64,000 nucleotides of DNA. Source: Bradyrhizobium sp. LLZ17 (GTDB lineage: Bacteria; Pseudomonadota; Alphaproteobacteria; Rhizobiales; Xanthobacteraceae). Both the position numbers and the translations under genes were made by a program. This document shows positions 29,383 to 38,993 of this stretch, in pieces. The stretch is from NCBI RefSeq assembly GCF_041200145.1, contig NZ_CP165734.1, positions 4,836,001 through 4,900,000 on the forward strand, read 5' to 3'. The notes beneath the pieces are model-generated. The model was not told where the DNA came from. It did not search any database and saw nothing but the letters and a program-made list of their open reading frames with translations. Each line of letters opens with the position of its first letter. The first letter of the stretch is position 1.

Positions 29383-30363
29383 CTAAACGTCGGAATTGCC
29401 GCTACTGGCGCCGTCCCTCAGGAAAACCGCGCTCCGATGGAAATCCAGGTATTTTGCCTGTGTGGCGTTGAATCGCCTCACGCCGAAGTCCTGGTCAGTC
29501 GATATGCCGAGCCGCGCAAAATCTGCAGGATCGATGTGAGGGGAGCGTAACAGGGTCCCGTCGTCCTCAAAGGAGATGTAGCCACGGTCAAAGAGCAGAT
29601 CGACGTGGGGCGACAACAAGAGCCCGTTGTTACCATCTAGTCTCTCATGATTGTGTGCGCATGCGCGCCAAGGCTTGATATGACTGGCTCGTAACAATCT
29701 CGGATCAGCAACCTGGGTGAGACGGCAGCACTTTTCGATTTCGATCAGATTCTTTCGAAACCTTCCCTGACCACGGCGAGCCAGTACGACTGCTTGTCGT
29801 TCCGTCTCATCAATTGACGTATCGTTCCTGATCTTGACCTCGATCTGATCTTCAAGCCGGTCGATAGCATTTTCGGATGTAACCGTTTTTAGGACGATGG
29901 GACTCGAGCTTGGCCTCCAATTGCCGAGTGGACTAAGCAGTTCTTCAGCCATGGGCTCAGGCACAGAGGCCAAATACACGCTCTGAAGACCATCTCCCGT
30001 ATCCCCTCGTATTGGAGAATACTTGCTCGGCAACAGGGGCCGCAGAGTCTCCAGAATGTCCTTGGGTCTGATGATTACAGGCGGTCGATGCCATTCAACA
30101 GGGACTAACCAACCATCTTTATCCCAAGCAGTATTTTCAAATTCAACGGGCCGATCGCCGGACACCGCCGGACTTTGGATGACGCCAATGTAAGGGATCA
30201 GCTGATCGATGTAGGAAAAGACGATATCGCCGACATCTACAAGGCGCATATTTTCGTAGAATCGATTGAAGCTTCCATCGCGACGCCGTTTAGGAGACCA
30301 AATGTAGCCACCGGCTATTTCGTGCTTCCCAGTCTGATTTTGGTTCACCCACCAGAAAGCCAT
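29383..30363 (-). CDS. EVE-HNH endonuclease, candidate type IV modification-dependent restriction enzyme
   Basis: The 326-residue protein starts MAFWWVNQNQTGKHEIAGGY. The N-terminal about 150 residues have the EVE/PUA-like pattern (GGYIWSPK, VGDIVFSYID, IGVIQSPA), a fold that binds modified bases. The C-terminus is an HNH_2 nuclease: LRASHIKPWRACAHNHERLD, then NNGLLLSPHVDLLFDRGYISF. EVE-HNH proteins such as VcaM4I cut DNA containing modified cytosines and restrict phages. It stands alone on its strand, consistent with single-gene type IV systems. No methylase is nearby. Confidence 0.8.
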   Translation of the reverse strand: MAFWWVNQNQTGKHEIAGGYIWSPKRRRDGSFNRFYENMRLVDVGDIVFSYIDQLIPYIGVIQSPAVSGDRPVEFENTAWDKDGWLVPVEWHRPPVIIRPKDILETLRPLLPSKYSPIRGDTGDGLQSVYLASVPEPMAEELLSPLGNWRPSSSPIVLKTVTSENAIDRLEDQIEVKIRNDTSIDETERQAVVLARRGQGRFRKNLIEIEKCCRLTQVADPRLLRASHIKPWRACAHNHERLDGNNGLLLSPHVDLLFDRGYISFEDDGTLLRSPHIDPADFARLGISTDQDFGVRRFNATQAKYLDFHRSAVFLRDGASSGNSDV

Positions 30364-30476
30364 TTCAGATTATCCCTATACATGTATCTGCCAGCACAGC
30401 TTGGCGCTTGCAAACAAGAGGGTATACTTTCGCCGGAGTGCAGTACAGCGACCCCTCGTGCAAGACGGTTAACGTA

Positions 30477-31049
30477 ATGAACAATCAATCGGAGCAAACG
30501 ATAACACGCACTCTGTTGGTCCTCGCAGAGTTTCACTTTCGATTCGGGCTCATAGGTATCGATGAGTACGCCGAGAGGGTTGAAATCGCGCGGTGGCTCG
30601 GCTCACAAGATTCGACAGCCGATCCCCGGAGAGATCTTGAAGCCGATGAAGGCTGTCATCGTAATGTATCCGAAGTACAGGGCAACGAAGTCGACGATAA
30701 CAGCGCAGTCACATCAAACCATGATCAAACTCTCGATTCGATTGAACTAATCTTCCGAAAAAAATGGGTCTTCACAAAGTCTGATCCCGACCCGTATCCA
30801 TCGACGCCCCATGGACACCTCAGCAATCAGAATCGCCGTTGGCCAAAGCTCAACCCCTACACTGGCCGCGTTTTTAAGGCAAAGCATCAGGAAGATGATT
30901 CGGCTCGCCTTAGCAAGTCGGATCTAGCCGATCTGTGGAGAGACGGAAGATTTCGCGACTTCTGCAGGAGCCATATCATTTGGTACGCCGAGCAACACCC
31001 CCATCATGTATTTCCAGTGTTGCATCCACTTCGCTTTCCAAGATGGTAG
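30477..31049 (+). CDS. Uncharacterised protein
   Basis: The protein has 190 residues from MNNQSEQTITRTLLVLAEFH. Its most striking segment is PYPSTPHGHLSNQNRRWPKL followed by NPYTGRVF, rich in Pro, His, Asn and Gly and likely conserved. After it comes a helical tail with HIIWYAEQHPHH. No domain was recognised. Its 3' end overlaps the convergent resolvase gene by about 74 bp. Confidence 0.55.
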   Translation: MNNQSEQTITRTLLVLAEFHFRFGLIGIDEYAERVEIARWLGSQDSTADPRRDLEADEGCHRNVSEVQGNEVDDNSAVTSNHDQTLDSIELIFRKKWVFTKSDPDPYPSTPHGHLSNQNRRWPKLNPYTGRVFKAKHQEDDSARLSKSDLADLWRDGRFRDFCRSHIIWYAEQHPHHVFPVLHPLRFPRW

Positions 31050-31730
31050 TTAGCTTCGCTCTATCTAATTCTGCATACGCCGCGGCCTCCTGCACCATCC
31101 CTGTTTGAAGCCGACTAAGATAGTTCTTGACAGTCTGCGGGTAGAACTTCCGCCCGGTTGTCGTCGTAATTCCCGTATCGTTCAAGTGCCGCGCGATCTC
31201 GCTGTAAGATCGCCGCAATAAATCCGCATCCAATTTCGCCCTGAGTTGGGATGCAAATTCGTTAGCGACCTTGCGATTCTTCGCGGCCAAATACTGACCA
31301 TTCAGTCCAGAATCTTGCCTCGGCGTTTTGCTTCGGCCAGTGCTGCTTTTGTTCGTTCGGAAATCAGTCGACGCTCCTCCTGAGCAAGAGCCGCAAAGAT
31401 ATGAAGCTGGAAGTCGGTCGCGTTGGGCATTTCAGCGCAGACCAGGCCGATACCCTGTTCGAGAATGCTCGCAATGAAGCTGACACGGCGGGAGAAGCGG
31501 TCGAGACGCGCGATGACAATCTTGGCATTCTCGCGTTTGGCCAGCTGGATCGCTCGTTGTAATTCGGCACGTGAATCGTCCCTGCCCGACTGAACGTCAC
31601 AGAACTCGGCAATAAGCGTTCCGGCGCCGGCCACGAAGTCAGAGATCGTGCGGTGTTGAGCCGCTAAGCCAAGCCCCGACCTGCCCTGGCGTTCTGTTGA
31701 GACGCGGAAATACGCGATGAATTTTGTCAC
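30976..31730 (-). pseudogene. Small serine resolvase/invertase, frameshifted
   Basis: The N-terminal resolvase domain (31302-31730) begins MTKFIAYFRVSTERQGRSGL with the catalytic serine in RVSTERQ and the KIVIARLDRFSRRV motif. It stops after KRRGKILD. The natural continuation LNGQYLAAKNRKVANEF and the C-terminal DNA-binding helices (SYSEIARHLNDTGITTTTGR) are in another frame, one base missing near 31,312. Intact, the protein would have about 250 residues, typical of small serine recombinases. It is divergent from dtcA. Confidence 0.85.
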
Positions 31731-31858
31731 AGCGAGGCAAACTCAATTTGTGCGCCGCATCAATCAAAAGTTGAGCTTAGACAACAGACATCCCATGCTA
31801 TTCTTAGAAATTGCCGCCATGATTCCAAGTCTATGGCTGAGTCAGTTATAGGTAGTAC

Positions 31859-34800
31859 GTGTCTAAGCAAATGCTTCACCAGGCCGAATTTACCAGGTTG
31901 CGGGCCCAAATCCGCATTGCTCGAAACGTTTACACCGGCCTAGCGCAATTCAAGCGCGATGCCGATGTTGCACAAGTTCGTCGGTTGCTCCCCCTCCTTC
32001 TCAGCTACCCGGGATACCGGAAAGTATTTTGGCCGTTTCCTCTACCAAAATCATACGGTCAACTCGGAGCTGGCGGGGTCCCGCTCATCACTAAGTTCGC
32101 TCGTGAATTTGTTTGGACAATCCAGTGTCTTCTGCCGTACTGCGAAACGATCAGTAGCTTTCTCGAGTACAAGCGCCTTTACGAGAATCATCTCCTAATG
32201 GGGGATGTCGACAGCATCACGAGAGTGCTGTCCGAAATTGAGGAAAAGTTTGGCGTTTCGCTCTGGCTTGCCGAAGCTCGTATTAATTTTCTTCAGACGT
32301 TCCGCGGATACGACGAGCAGGTAAAATTTGCGGACGAGCTAGCCGTTCGCCGCGGGACGCACCCACTAATCAGGTTTTTGATAAGCTGGATTAGCTCAAG
32401 AGCGAGCCAGCGCATCGCGCCGAACGAATTCTACAAACTCTTGCACGACGTCGTACCGATCGACAACGGCTTTACAGCCTTGACTCACGTCGTTCTAGGC
32501 CAGCACGAATTACCGAGTGAGCGAATTGCAGCATCTGCATTGGCATATGCCGATATATTTCCGGTAGTGGATCGGTATTTAATTTCGATAAGCATCGCCC
32601 AAGCCGCGCTAACCTCCTTCGACTTTGACGACGAGACGAAGGCGACTTTGTCTGATGAGCTATTCAGCCTGTTTCGCCGCGTTCCTAGCGTGGACGCAGC
32701 AAGACTCCTAGCTTTCTTGGGAGACGATCGCGCCGCGGACTACCTATCGTTTCCGCTTGTTGACTTACAAGATCTATATACACGTGGCGACTACACTCTC
32801 GCGTTGGACAAGGCAACCGCCGTCCAAGACAGCGACTCTTCGATTGAGGCGTTGGGGGTGCAGCTGTCATCCGCACTACAGTTGTCAGTGGAGGTAGATC
32901 GATATCAAGTCCTTTCGGACACTTCTCCGATAAAAAACATAGCAGCTGATCTCGCGCGCCTTATTGCGTTCGATCAAGAGGCGGATGAAGCAGCAACGCG
33001 CTTATCGAAGATAGCGCTAACGAGCTCAAATTGCGCCTGGTCTTCGTCGCTCTCACTCGTTCTAGAGCGCTACTATTTTGATGATCGTCTAGCTACGCGT
33101 TCGACGAGGAGCCTTTTTCATGCACTGAGATCGCAAAATAACCTCCCGTCGATGATCTTCGCGTATCATCAAGGTCCTCCGACTGGAAGCATCGAAGCGA
33201 TCAAGCGCTATCCGCATTCGCAGACATGCGCCTTAGTCCTGGCGACAATTGGTCACGCGAACTGGGATAGTACCGTCCTCGATTCGGTGCCGGCTGATCG
33301 CGTGAGAAAATGGCAGGCAATTAGCCAAGTGAGACAAGGCTCGCCAGCCGGGGCAGTCAAGACACTGATGCCCTTGTATGAACGTCGGGCATCCGATTCG
33401 CGGTGGCATGACGTCGGCCGTCTCCTTGCTGGGGGGCTACTTGGAGCGGGTGATCTGCACCGCTGCTGCGAAGTGTCTGTCCAGTTGTTCGGATTGACCC
33501 GATGCTTTGCAAAGTTGCTTCCATTGCGTGCTCTCTTGTCTAGGCTTGTATCCGCCTCGGAAGCGCTGGAAGAACCAAATCCGTCGTTCTTCGGCGTTCT
33601 GGCGGTTGTTCTGGCGTTCGACATTTACTCACGTTACGTCTCGTCAGAGTACGACGAGTACAAAGCCGACGTGATGGAATGCGTAAAACGCTGGGAGCAA
33701 TGCGAGAAACATGGCGTAGATACCAGCTTCTTACCCAACAACAGCGATCGACAAATATCGAAGAGCTGCAAAAGATGCTTGAGACCGCCCTCGGTGAGCG
33801 GATTGCGGTCCTGTCACTCACGCTCCCCCTAACTGAAAGCAATAAGCTATTCGCTAGGATGGTGTTCGAGGTGAGAGACATGTTCTCACTAAGCAAAGAG
33901 TTTGGATTGGACGCGAACCTTAGCACAAACATACGGCACGGGTTTGTTATGCGAGAGATTCGTGGCCCGTTACTCGCTCATCACCTTGTAACGAACAAAG
34001 ACCGCGCAGCAGGTAGCTATCAAGCGAATATTCACTGGCTGGACAGGATGGAAAGCCTTCCGCAATACGCAACAGAGGAGATTGCAGACGCTCTAACGAA
34101 ATTCTCTGAGGAGGTTGATGCGCAGATCGAATATCTAAATCGAAATATTATCAGAATACGTAGTGACCAAGCTAAAGAAGGGGTTTTCGACTTCACTATA
34201 GATGACGTTTCGATTCAGATACTGCAAAGGCGCTGCGAAAGAACTGCCGAATTCGATGACTTCTATGATGAGGTTATTGCGGCTTTGTGGACGCTTACTA
34301 ATCGCGGGCTAGACACAATCAGAGAAATGCTATTCAGCCGCACATTGACGAGCCTACTCGGTTCGCTCCAGGCCCTTCAGGATGTTCTTCACAGGCGCAG
34401 CCACTATGAGGAGGTCTCGGGTCTCCTGTCCGCGACGAACCTTGTGCGGCCCGATCTTCGATCAGCGATCGAACGTGTTGCAAGCTGGTTCGCGATACCT
34501 AGCAACAATGAGTATCAGGATTACGATCTTCGCATTTCATACGAGGCAGGCCTGGCGACCATCAAATCGTACTATTCTCATCTTTCCATACAGTCGGACT
34601 TTACGGCAGATGAACCAATAGTGATGGCGGGATGGACCTTACCTTCGCTCGTGCGTCTGTTCTCCCTGCTCTTAGACAATTCTGCGTTTCACTCAGGGTT
34701 GGCTGGCGGCTCGCTGCGAATTGGAGTCGCGGCAAAACTTTCGAAGAATGTCCTCGAACTTCAGATTCGCAACAACCTTGGTGAAAGCGTCAACTTAAGC

Positions 34801-35013
34801 AATGTCCGCGCAAAATCCGCGACCATCAATGCTGAGTTTGGCCGAGAGCGTGCTTCCCAGTTGATACCGGTTGAGGGTGGATCAGGATATCCAAAGATTT
34901 GGAAGATCCTTGCTCACGATTTGGGCGGCAATCATGCACTGCAAGTGTCCGTGTCGGACGAGCGAGAGTTTGTAGTCGACATAATGCTAGAAGCTAAGGG
35001 TCTTGTCCTATGA
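31859..35013 (+). CDS. dtcA: Detocs sensor histidine kinase-like protein DtcA, apparently frameshifted
   Basis: The first frame runs from GTG 31859 to 33832 (657 residues) and is almost all alpha-helical repeat-like sequence. The second frame, open from 33679 to 35013, carries the kinase part. Its dimerisation segment is LSTNIRHGFVMREIRGPL. The GHKL ATPase N box is LLLDNSAFHSG, the G1 region degenerate (IRNNLGES), and the G2 box GGSGYPKIWKIL. The two frames overlap by 154 bp without a ribosome site for the second. One base is therefore probably missing at about 33,680-33,830 in a single protein of about 1,050 residues. In Detocs, DtcA senses infection and phosphorylates DtcB and DtcC. Its stop overlaps dtcB by ATGA. 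Confidence 0.82.
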
Positions 35014-35471
35014 TGGTTCTGATCGTTGAAGACGATGATCATAAGCTAAATGATCTGCAAGAATTCGTTAAAGAAGTGTTTGCAGTGGACGACATTCGGA
35101 TAGCCCGATCGTTTCAAAGCGGAATTAGATCTATTTTAGAGCTTCGTCCCGATTTCGTGTTCCTCGATATGACTATGCGCAATTTCGATCGCACATTAAG
35201 CGAAGAGGGAGGAAGGCCACACCCATTCGCTGGCCGAGAGATCTTAAGGCAAATGCAGCGAAGTCGGATTGGGGCACCGGTGCTGGTGGTTACTCAATTT
35301 GATCGATTTGGAGAGGAGTCTGACTATATGACGCTCGACGAGTTAGTGGATGAATTGTCGGCCAAATTCCCGAACTATATTGGCACGGTCCATTACCGTA
35401 GCAATGTTGACGACTGGAAGCCCTCGATTTTGCAAACTGTGGGCGGCTCCCTGCCAAGGAGACAACCTTGA
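35010..35471 (+). CDS. dtcB: Detocs stand-alone receiver protein DtcB
   Basis: The 153-residue receiver has an acidic pocket EDDD at the N-terminus, phosphoacceptor Asp in FVFLDMTMRNFD and the threonine in VVTQFD. The usual lysine near the end appears replaced (HYRSN), which is atypical. There is no output domain. In described Detocs systems this protein is a phosphate sink that prevents accidental activation of the effector. It overlaps both neighbours by 4 bp (ATGA with dtcA, TTGA with dtcC), indicating tight stoichiometric coupling. Confidence 0.85.
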   Translation: MMVLIVEDDDHKLNDLQEFVKEVFAVDDIRIARSFQSGIRSILELRPDFVFLDMTMRNFDRTLSEEGGRPHPFAGREILRQMQRSRIGAPVLVVTQFDRFGEESDYMTLDELVDELSAKFPNYIGTVHYRSNVDDWKPSILQTVGGSLPRRQP

Positions 35472-36700
35472 TCAAAGTCCTGGTCGTTGAGGATGACACC
35501 ACAAAGTACGGTAAGATACATAACGTTCTAACCCAGACTGGGGTGAAAAGCGGCGATATCTTCCACGCAGTGACCGCTGCTAATGCAATGGTGGAAATGG
35601 GAGCTCATCATTTTGATTTGATGCTCCTAGACGTCAACATCCCTCGTCGGCTTGGAGAGTCGGTTCATAGAGGCGGCGGCGTCGAGCTTCTTGATGAGCT
35701 TCACCGCGATGGAACGATCTTTAGGCCAAGATATATTGTTGGATTGACGGCCTTTGAAGACGTAGTCGCAGAGTTCGGCGATAAGTTCACGGATCTACTT
35801 TGGACGTTGATCTATTACGCAGACAACTCGGATCATTGGATTTCGCAGGTTACTTCGCGGATTGAATATGTACGCGCAGCTAAGAACTCTGAGAACTTCA
35901 GTGACGGCAAAACATACGGAGTGGATTTAGCTGTCGTGTGCGCTTTGGAGGGCGTGGAGTTTGAAGCCTTACGAGGTCTCGACTTTGGTTGGCAGCCATT
36001 GAGGCTTTCCCACGATGAAACGCGATATCTAGCCGGCACCTTGAGTTCCGGCGCTAGGATACATTCGGTGGTCGCCGCTGCTGCGCCTCGAATGGGAATG
36101 GCATCGTCCGCGGTCCTGGTATCTAAGGTTATTGCTCAATTCCGCCCGCGCATTCTAGCGATGGTTGGGATTTGCGCCGGTCGAATTGAAAAGACTAACC
36201 TGGGCGATATCATTGTAGCGGATCCAACTTGGGACTGGGGCAGCGGGAAGATCTCGTCAGTTAACGATCAACCACATTTTCAGCCCTCTCCGCACCATAT
36301 AGAGCTCGACACCGATATCTGCGCTCAATTGAAAGACTGCTGCTCGGACGTTGGTCTATTAGCTCGAATCAAGAAAGAAGCCCGAGGAGCGAAGCCCAGC
36401 AATGACTTGAGGGTACATTTCGGTCCCTTAGCGTCAGGAGCTGCTGTTGTTGCAAATGCAGATACTTTCATTTCGGTCTTGGCGCAGCACAGAAATCTTT
36501 TAGGCATTGAAATGGAGGCTTACGGCGTAGCGTTAGCTTGCAAGGGATCTGGCAAGCCTCGCCCGCGATGCTTGATAATCAAATCGGTGTGCGACTACGC
36601 AGATAAAGACAAGGCAGACGACCATCAAGAGTACGCAGCGAATACGAGCGCCTTGCTATTGTATCATACGGCAAGTCACTTGCTCCGAGAGCAGCACTGA
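35468..36700 (+). CDS. dtcC: Detocs effector DtcC: receiver fused to PNP-type nucleosidase
   Basis: The protein has 410 residues from a TTG start preceded by AAGGAG. The receiver spans about 1-130 (VVEDDTTK, LMLLDVNIP, GLTAFED). The C-terminal phosphorylase/nucleosidase domain (about 150-405) has LGDIIVADPTWDW, the purine/ribose-contact motif GIEMEAYGVALA and the catalytic-Asp region IKSVCDYADKDKADDHQEYA. In characterised Detocs the phosphorylated effector cleaves ATP to adenine and ribose-5'-triphosphate, aborting phage replication. This identification rests on the fusion architecture and the three-gene order. Confidence 0.88.
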   Translation: MIKVLVVEDDTTKYGKIHNVLTQTGVKSGDIFHAVTAANAMVEMGAHHFDLMLLDVNIPRRLGESVHRGGGVELLDELHRDGTIFRPRYIVGLTAFEDVVAEFGDKFTDLLWTLIYYADNSDHWISQVTSRIEYVRAAKNSENFSDGKTYGVDLAVVCALEGVEFEALRGLDFGWQPLRLSHDETRYLAGTLSSGARIHSVVAAAAPRMGMASSAVLVSKVIAQFRPRILAMVGICAGRIEKTNLGDIIVADPTWDWGSGKISSVNDQPHFQPSPHHIELDTDICAQLKDCCSDVGLLARIKKEARGAKPSNDLRVHFGPLASGAAVVANADTFISVLAQHRNLLGIEMEAYGVALACKGSGKPRPRCLIIKSVCDYADKDKADDHQEYAANTSALLLYHTASHLLREQH

Positions 36701-36851
36701 TGAGGTACGGACTTTAAATCATTATCCAGCGTTTATGTTTGACGCCTCGCATCCCTTACGGCGTGATCCGAGTCTCGGAGCGGCCGGGCGCGACGAAGCG
36801 CTTTCCGTCGCTATCTATGATGGAGTACGGAGTGATGCAAAAGAGCAGCCG

Positions 36852-38228
36852 CTAAGACTGGCAACGTGAGCTTCTTGCGCCCGGATTTACAGCTTGATCC
36901 TCCAACCCGATACGATGGGCTGGTAGTCGCCTCTGAAGCGCGTTCACAAAATCAAACAGCCAGCTACTAAATTGGTCTCCCCAAATGTCGTTATGGTCTT
37001 TGATGACGTCCTCAGATGTGGAAGCCACCAAAAAAGGATTGTGAGGGTAGCTTTCGGCTAGGCCCAGAGATGGCGTTTTCGGAATACGGGCAAAGCAGAG
37101 GCCAGATGCAAAGAAAGTTTCGTCGGTGCTGAAGCGGTTCCTGAAGCAAGTCTCGTAAGTTGACGGGTACAGAACATGCGTTTGAAATCGGTGGTAGTGA
37201 CCCAACGTAGTCATCTCTCGCTCGGACCTGTAGGAATCAAGCCATTGGCCAACTGGAAACGCTTTCTTGGTCGCTAGGTCTCCTACGGAGGATATCGACA
37301 CAAGAAGGGGTAGCTGACTATCAAACCTTTCCTCGTGTCGGGATGCGTCGTTTATCGCAGTGAACAAAGAGGCTTCAAAAGCTGGATTGAGGAGGATGAT
37401 TGCATCAGCAGGACCCCGTATCGGCTTATAGCGGCCGCCAGGGTATCCGGGATGATTGTACTCAGTCTGATAGATTAGAGTCTGTCCTGTCGCCGAAAAC
37501 AACAATCGAGCGCCGAAGCTGTGGCCAATGGCAACAAATTGATCCTTTCCCGATTGAGATTGATTCAGGACTGCTCCGACCGCTCCGACAATCTTCGTAA
37601 CGACCGCTGATTGAGCGATCCGATCAGCGACCTGCTTCTTGGACCAAAACGTAAGGTTCTCAAGGTACGGCAAAGTCAACGGAAAGAGACGAGGTTTTGC
37701 ATTCCATCCTATAAAAACGCCCAGAACTTGCTTCTTGTGAAGATTGGCCGCCGAAAGTTTGTCGACAAGTTCACCGAATCGCTTCCGATCTTCGTCTCCT
37801 CTGTCACCATTGTGCTTCCATCCGTGAATATACATCACGACTAACTTGGGAAGACTCTCGGCGTCTGATGAACGCCTGGGACGAAACTCTCCTGGACACC
37901 TTTCATAGTCCCAGTTGAGTTCGTAAAGGACGTCTGTGAGTTCGCATCTGTCGACAAATTCACCAGCGTTCGTGAGTCGAATTGAGAGAACGTTCCCCAC
38001 ATAAGCCGGACGCCTTGTGCGCAGCGGGTCATCTGATCGTCCGACTTTCGCGCATTTACTCTGCGAAGCGTCCGCAACTTGATCTATTCGGTCTGAGATG
38101 GTCGGTACCAGTAACAAGCCGACAAAACTTAGGGCCACGAAAGCGATGATAGCCTTGAGAGCGTTCCTCAAGAGAGGGGTGGACTGCCGCTTAGCCCTGA
38201 AGTGGAGCATGTATTTCACCACCCGCAA
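36852..38228 (-). CDS. Membrane-anchored alpha/beta hydrolase
   Basis: The 458-residue product (ATG 38228 or the in-frame ATG at 38210) has an N-terminal membrane helix (AIIAFVALSFVGLLLVPTI). An alpha/beta-hydrolase core follows: VVMYIHGWKHNGDRGDEDRK for the oxyanion region, nucleophile elbow AIGHSFGARLLFSA with Ser, then AIILLNPAFEASLF. A late His (GHYHRFQTHV) could complete the triad. It resembles DUF900-like esterases of unknown substrate. Its start overlaps the end of the upstream membrane-protein gene by 13 bp, so the two are probably one operon. Confidence 0.75.
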   Translation of the reverse strand: MRVVKYMLHFRAKRQSTPLLRNALKAIIAFVALSFVGLLLVPTISDRIDQVADASQSKCAKVGRSDDPLRTRRPAYVGNVLSIRLTNAGEFVDRCELTDVLYELNWDYERCPGEFRPRRSSDAESLPKLVVMYIHGWKHNGDRGDEDRKRFGELVDKLSAANLHKKQVLGVFIGWNAKPRLFPLTLPYLENLTFWSKKQVADRIAQSAVVTKIVGAVGAVLNQSQSGKDQFVAIGHSFGARLLFSATGQTLIYQTEYNHPGYPGGRYKPIRGPADAIILLNPAFEASLFTAINDASRHEERFDSQLPLLVSISSVGDLATKKAFPVGQWLDSYRSEREMTTLGHYHRFQTHVLYPSTYETCFRNRFSTDETFFASGLCFARIPKTPSLGLAESYPHNPFLVASTSEDVIKDHNDIWGDQFSSWLFDFVNALQRRLPAHRIGLEDQAVNPGARSSRCQS

Positions 38229-38929
38229 TCAGAATCCATCAAGGCTTTCGTGTCGGTGATAATATTGATCAATGGTTGATCAGCGCCCTCACTCATCGTC
38301 GTGAGCGCTTGCTGTATCTCACCCCCTGAACTAGGCGGCGTCAGACCTTCATTTATCAAGACCGATATTGCGAGCACAATGCGATAGCGAACATGGAGGC
38401 GCTTGCACCATGTGCTTGCATCTAAGACAAGGTCGAAATCGGCCGCCCTCGGCTCGGCTATCGTCGCCGCGGTTAGCGCAAGTGCCAGAGCTTCATCCTT
38501 ATGAGAGGATAGCAGCGCGCGGTCTAAACGAGACCTGACGACGATCTCGCCCATCTCGAGGGCGAGGGCGTTCTTTCGATGCAACCTTGTTCGGTAGTCA
38601 GCAATCTGCAGTCCGCAGTATTGGGATGCGAGCACGAGAAGTTCGTCCGGAACCTTAGTGGCTGTTTGATCACTGTGCTTCAGCCGGTGTGCGGTCCTCG
38701 TCTGGATCTGCATAGCCTGCACCGCAGTAACCCGCGTATTGACAGCGGTAATTCGCTGAGCCAGTTTGATGTCGACTCCGCGACGTCCAACAGTGATCTG
38801 TGCAGCTTGGCTGATCGCTTCAGAGATCCTCGTCATGAACAAACGCAGCTCAGACCTGAGAGTGCACACTCCGATCAACAAAGTAACCGGCCATGCCAGG
38901 GCCTTCACCAGTTCCACGAACTCGTGCAT
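38216..38929 (-). CDS. Membrane protein of unknown function, operon partner of the hydrolase
   Basis: The protein has about 237 residues from MHEFVELVKALAWPVTLLIG; the frame is open further upstream but without a convincing start. One N-terminal membrane helix is followed by a soluble helical domain (ISEAISQAAQITVGRRGVDI; DELLVLASQYCGLQIADYRTR). No named domain was recognised. It overlaps the hydrolase gene downstream by 13 bp and lies 65 bp from the AbiGi-like gene upstream, all on the minus strand. Confidence 0.65.
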   Translation of the reverse strand: MHEFVELVKALAWPVTLLIGVCTLRSELRLFMTRISEAISQAAQITVGRRGVDIKLAQRITAVNTRVTAVQAMQIQTRTAHRLKHSDQTATKVPDELLVLASQYCGLQIADYRTRLHRKNALALEMGEIVVRSRLDRALLSSHKDEALALALTAATIAEPRAADFDLVLDASTWCKRLHVRYRIVLAISVLINEGLTPPSSGGEIQQALTTMSEGADQPLINIITDTKALMDSDCGW

Positions 38930-38993
38930 CGCAGAAATACTCCCAGCAGCCAGATTGTCAGTTTGCTCTGAACCATGATCAACCTCCGCTCGG

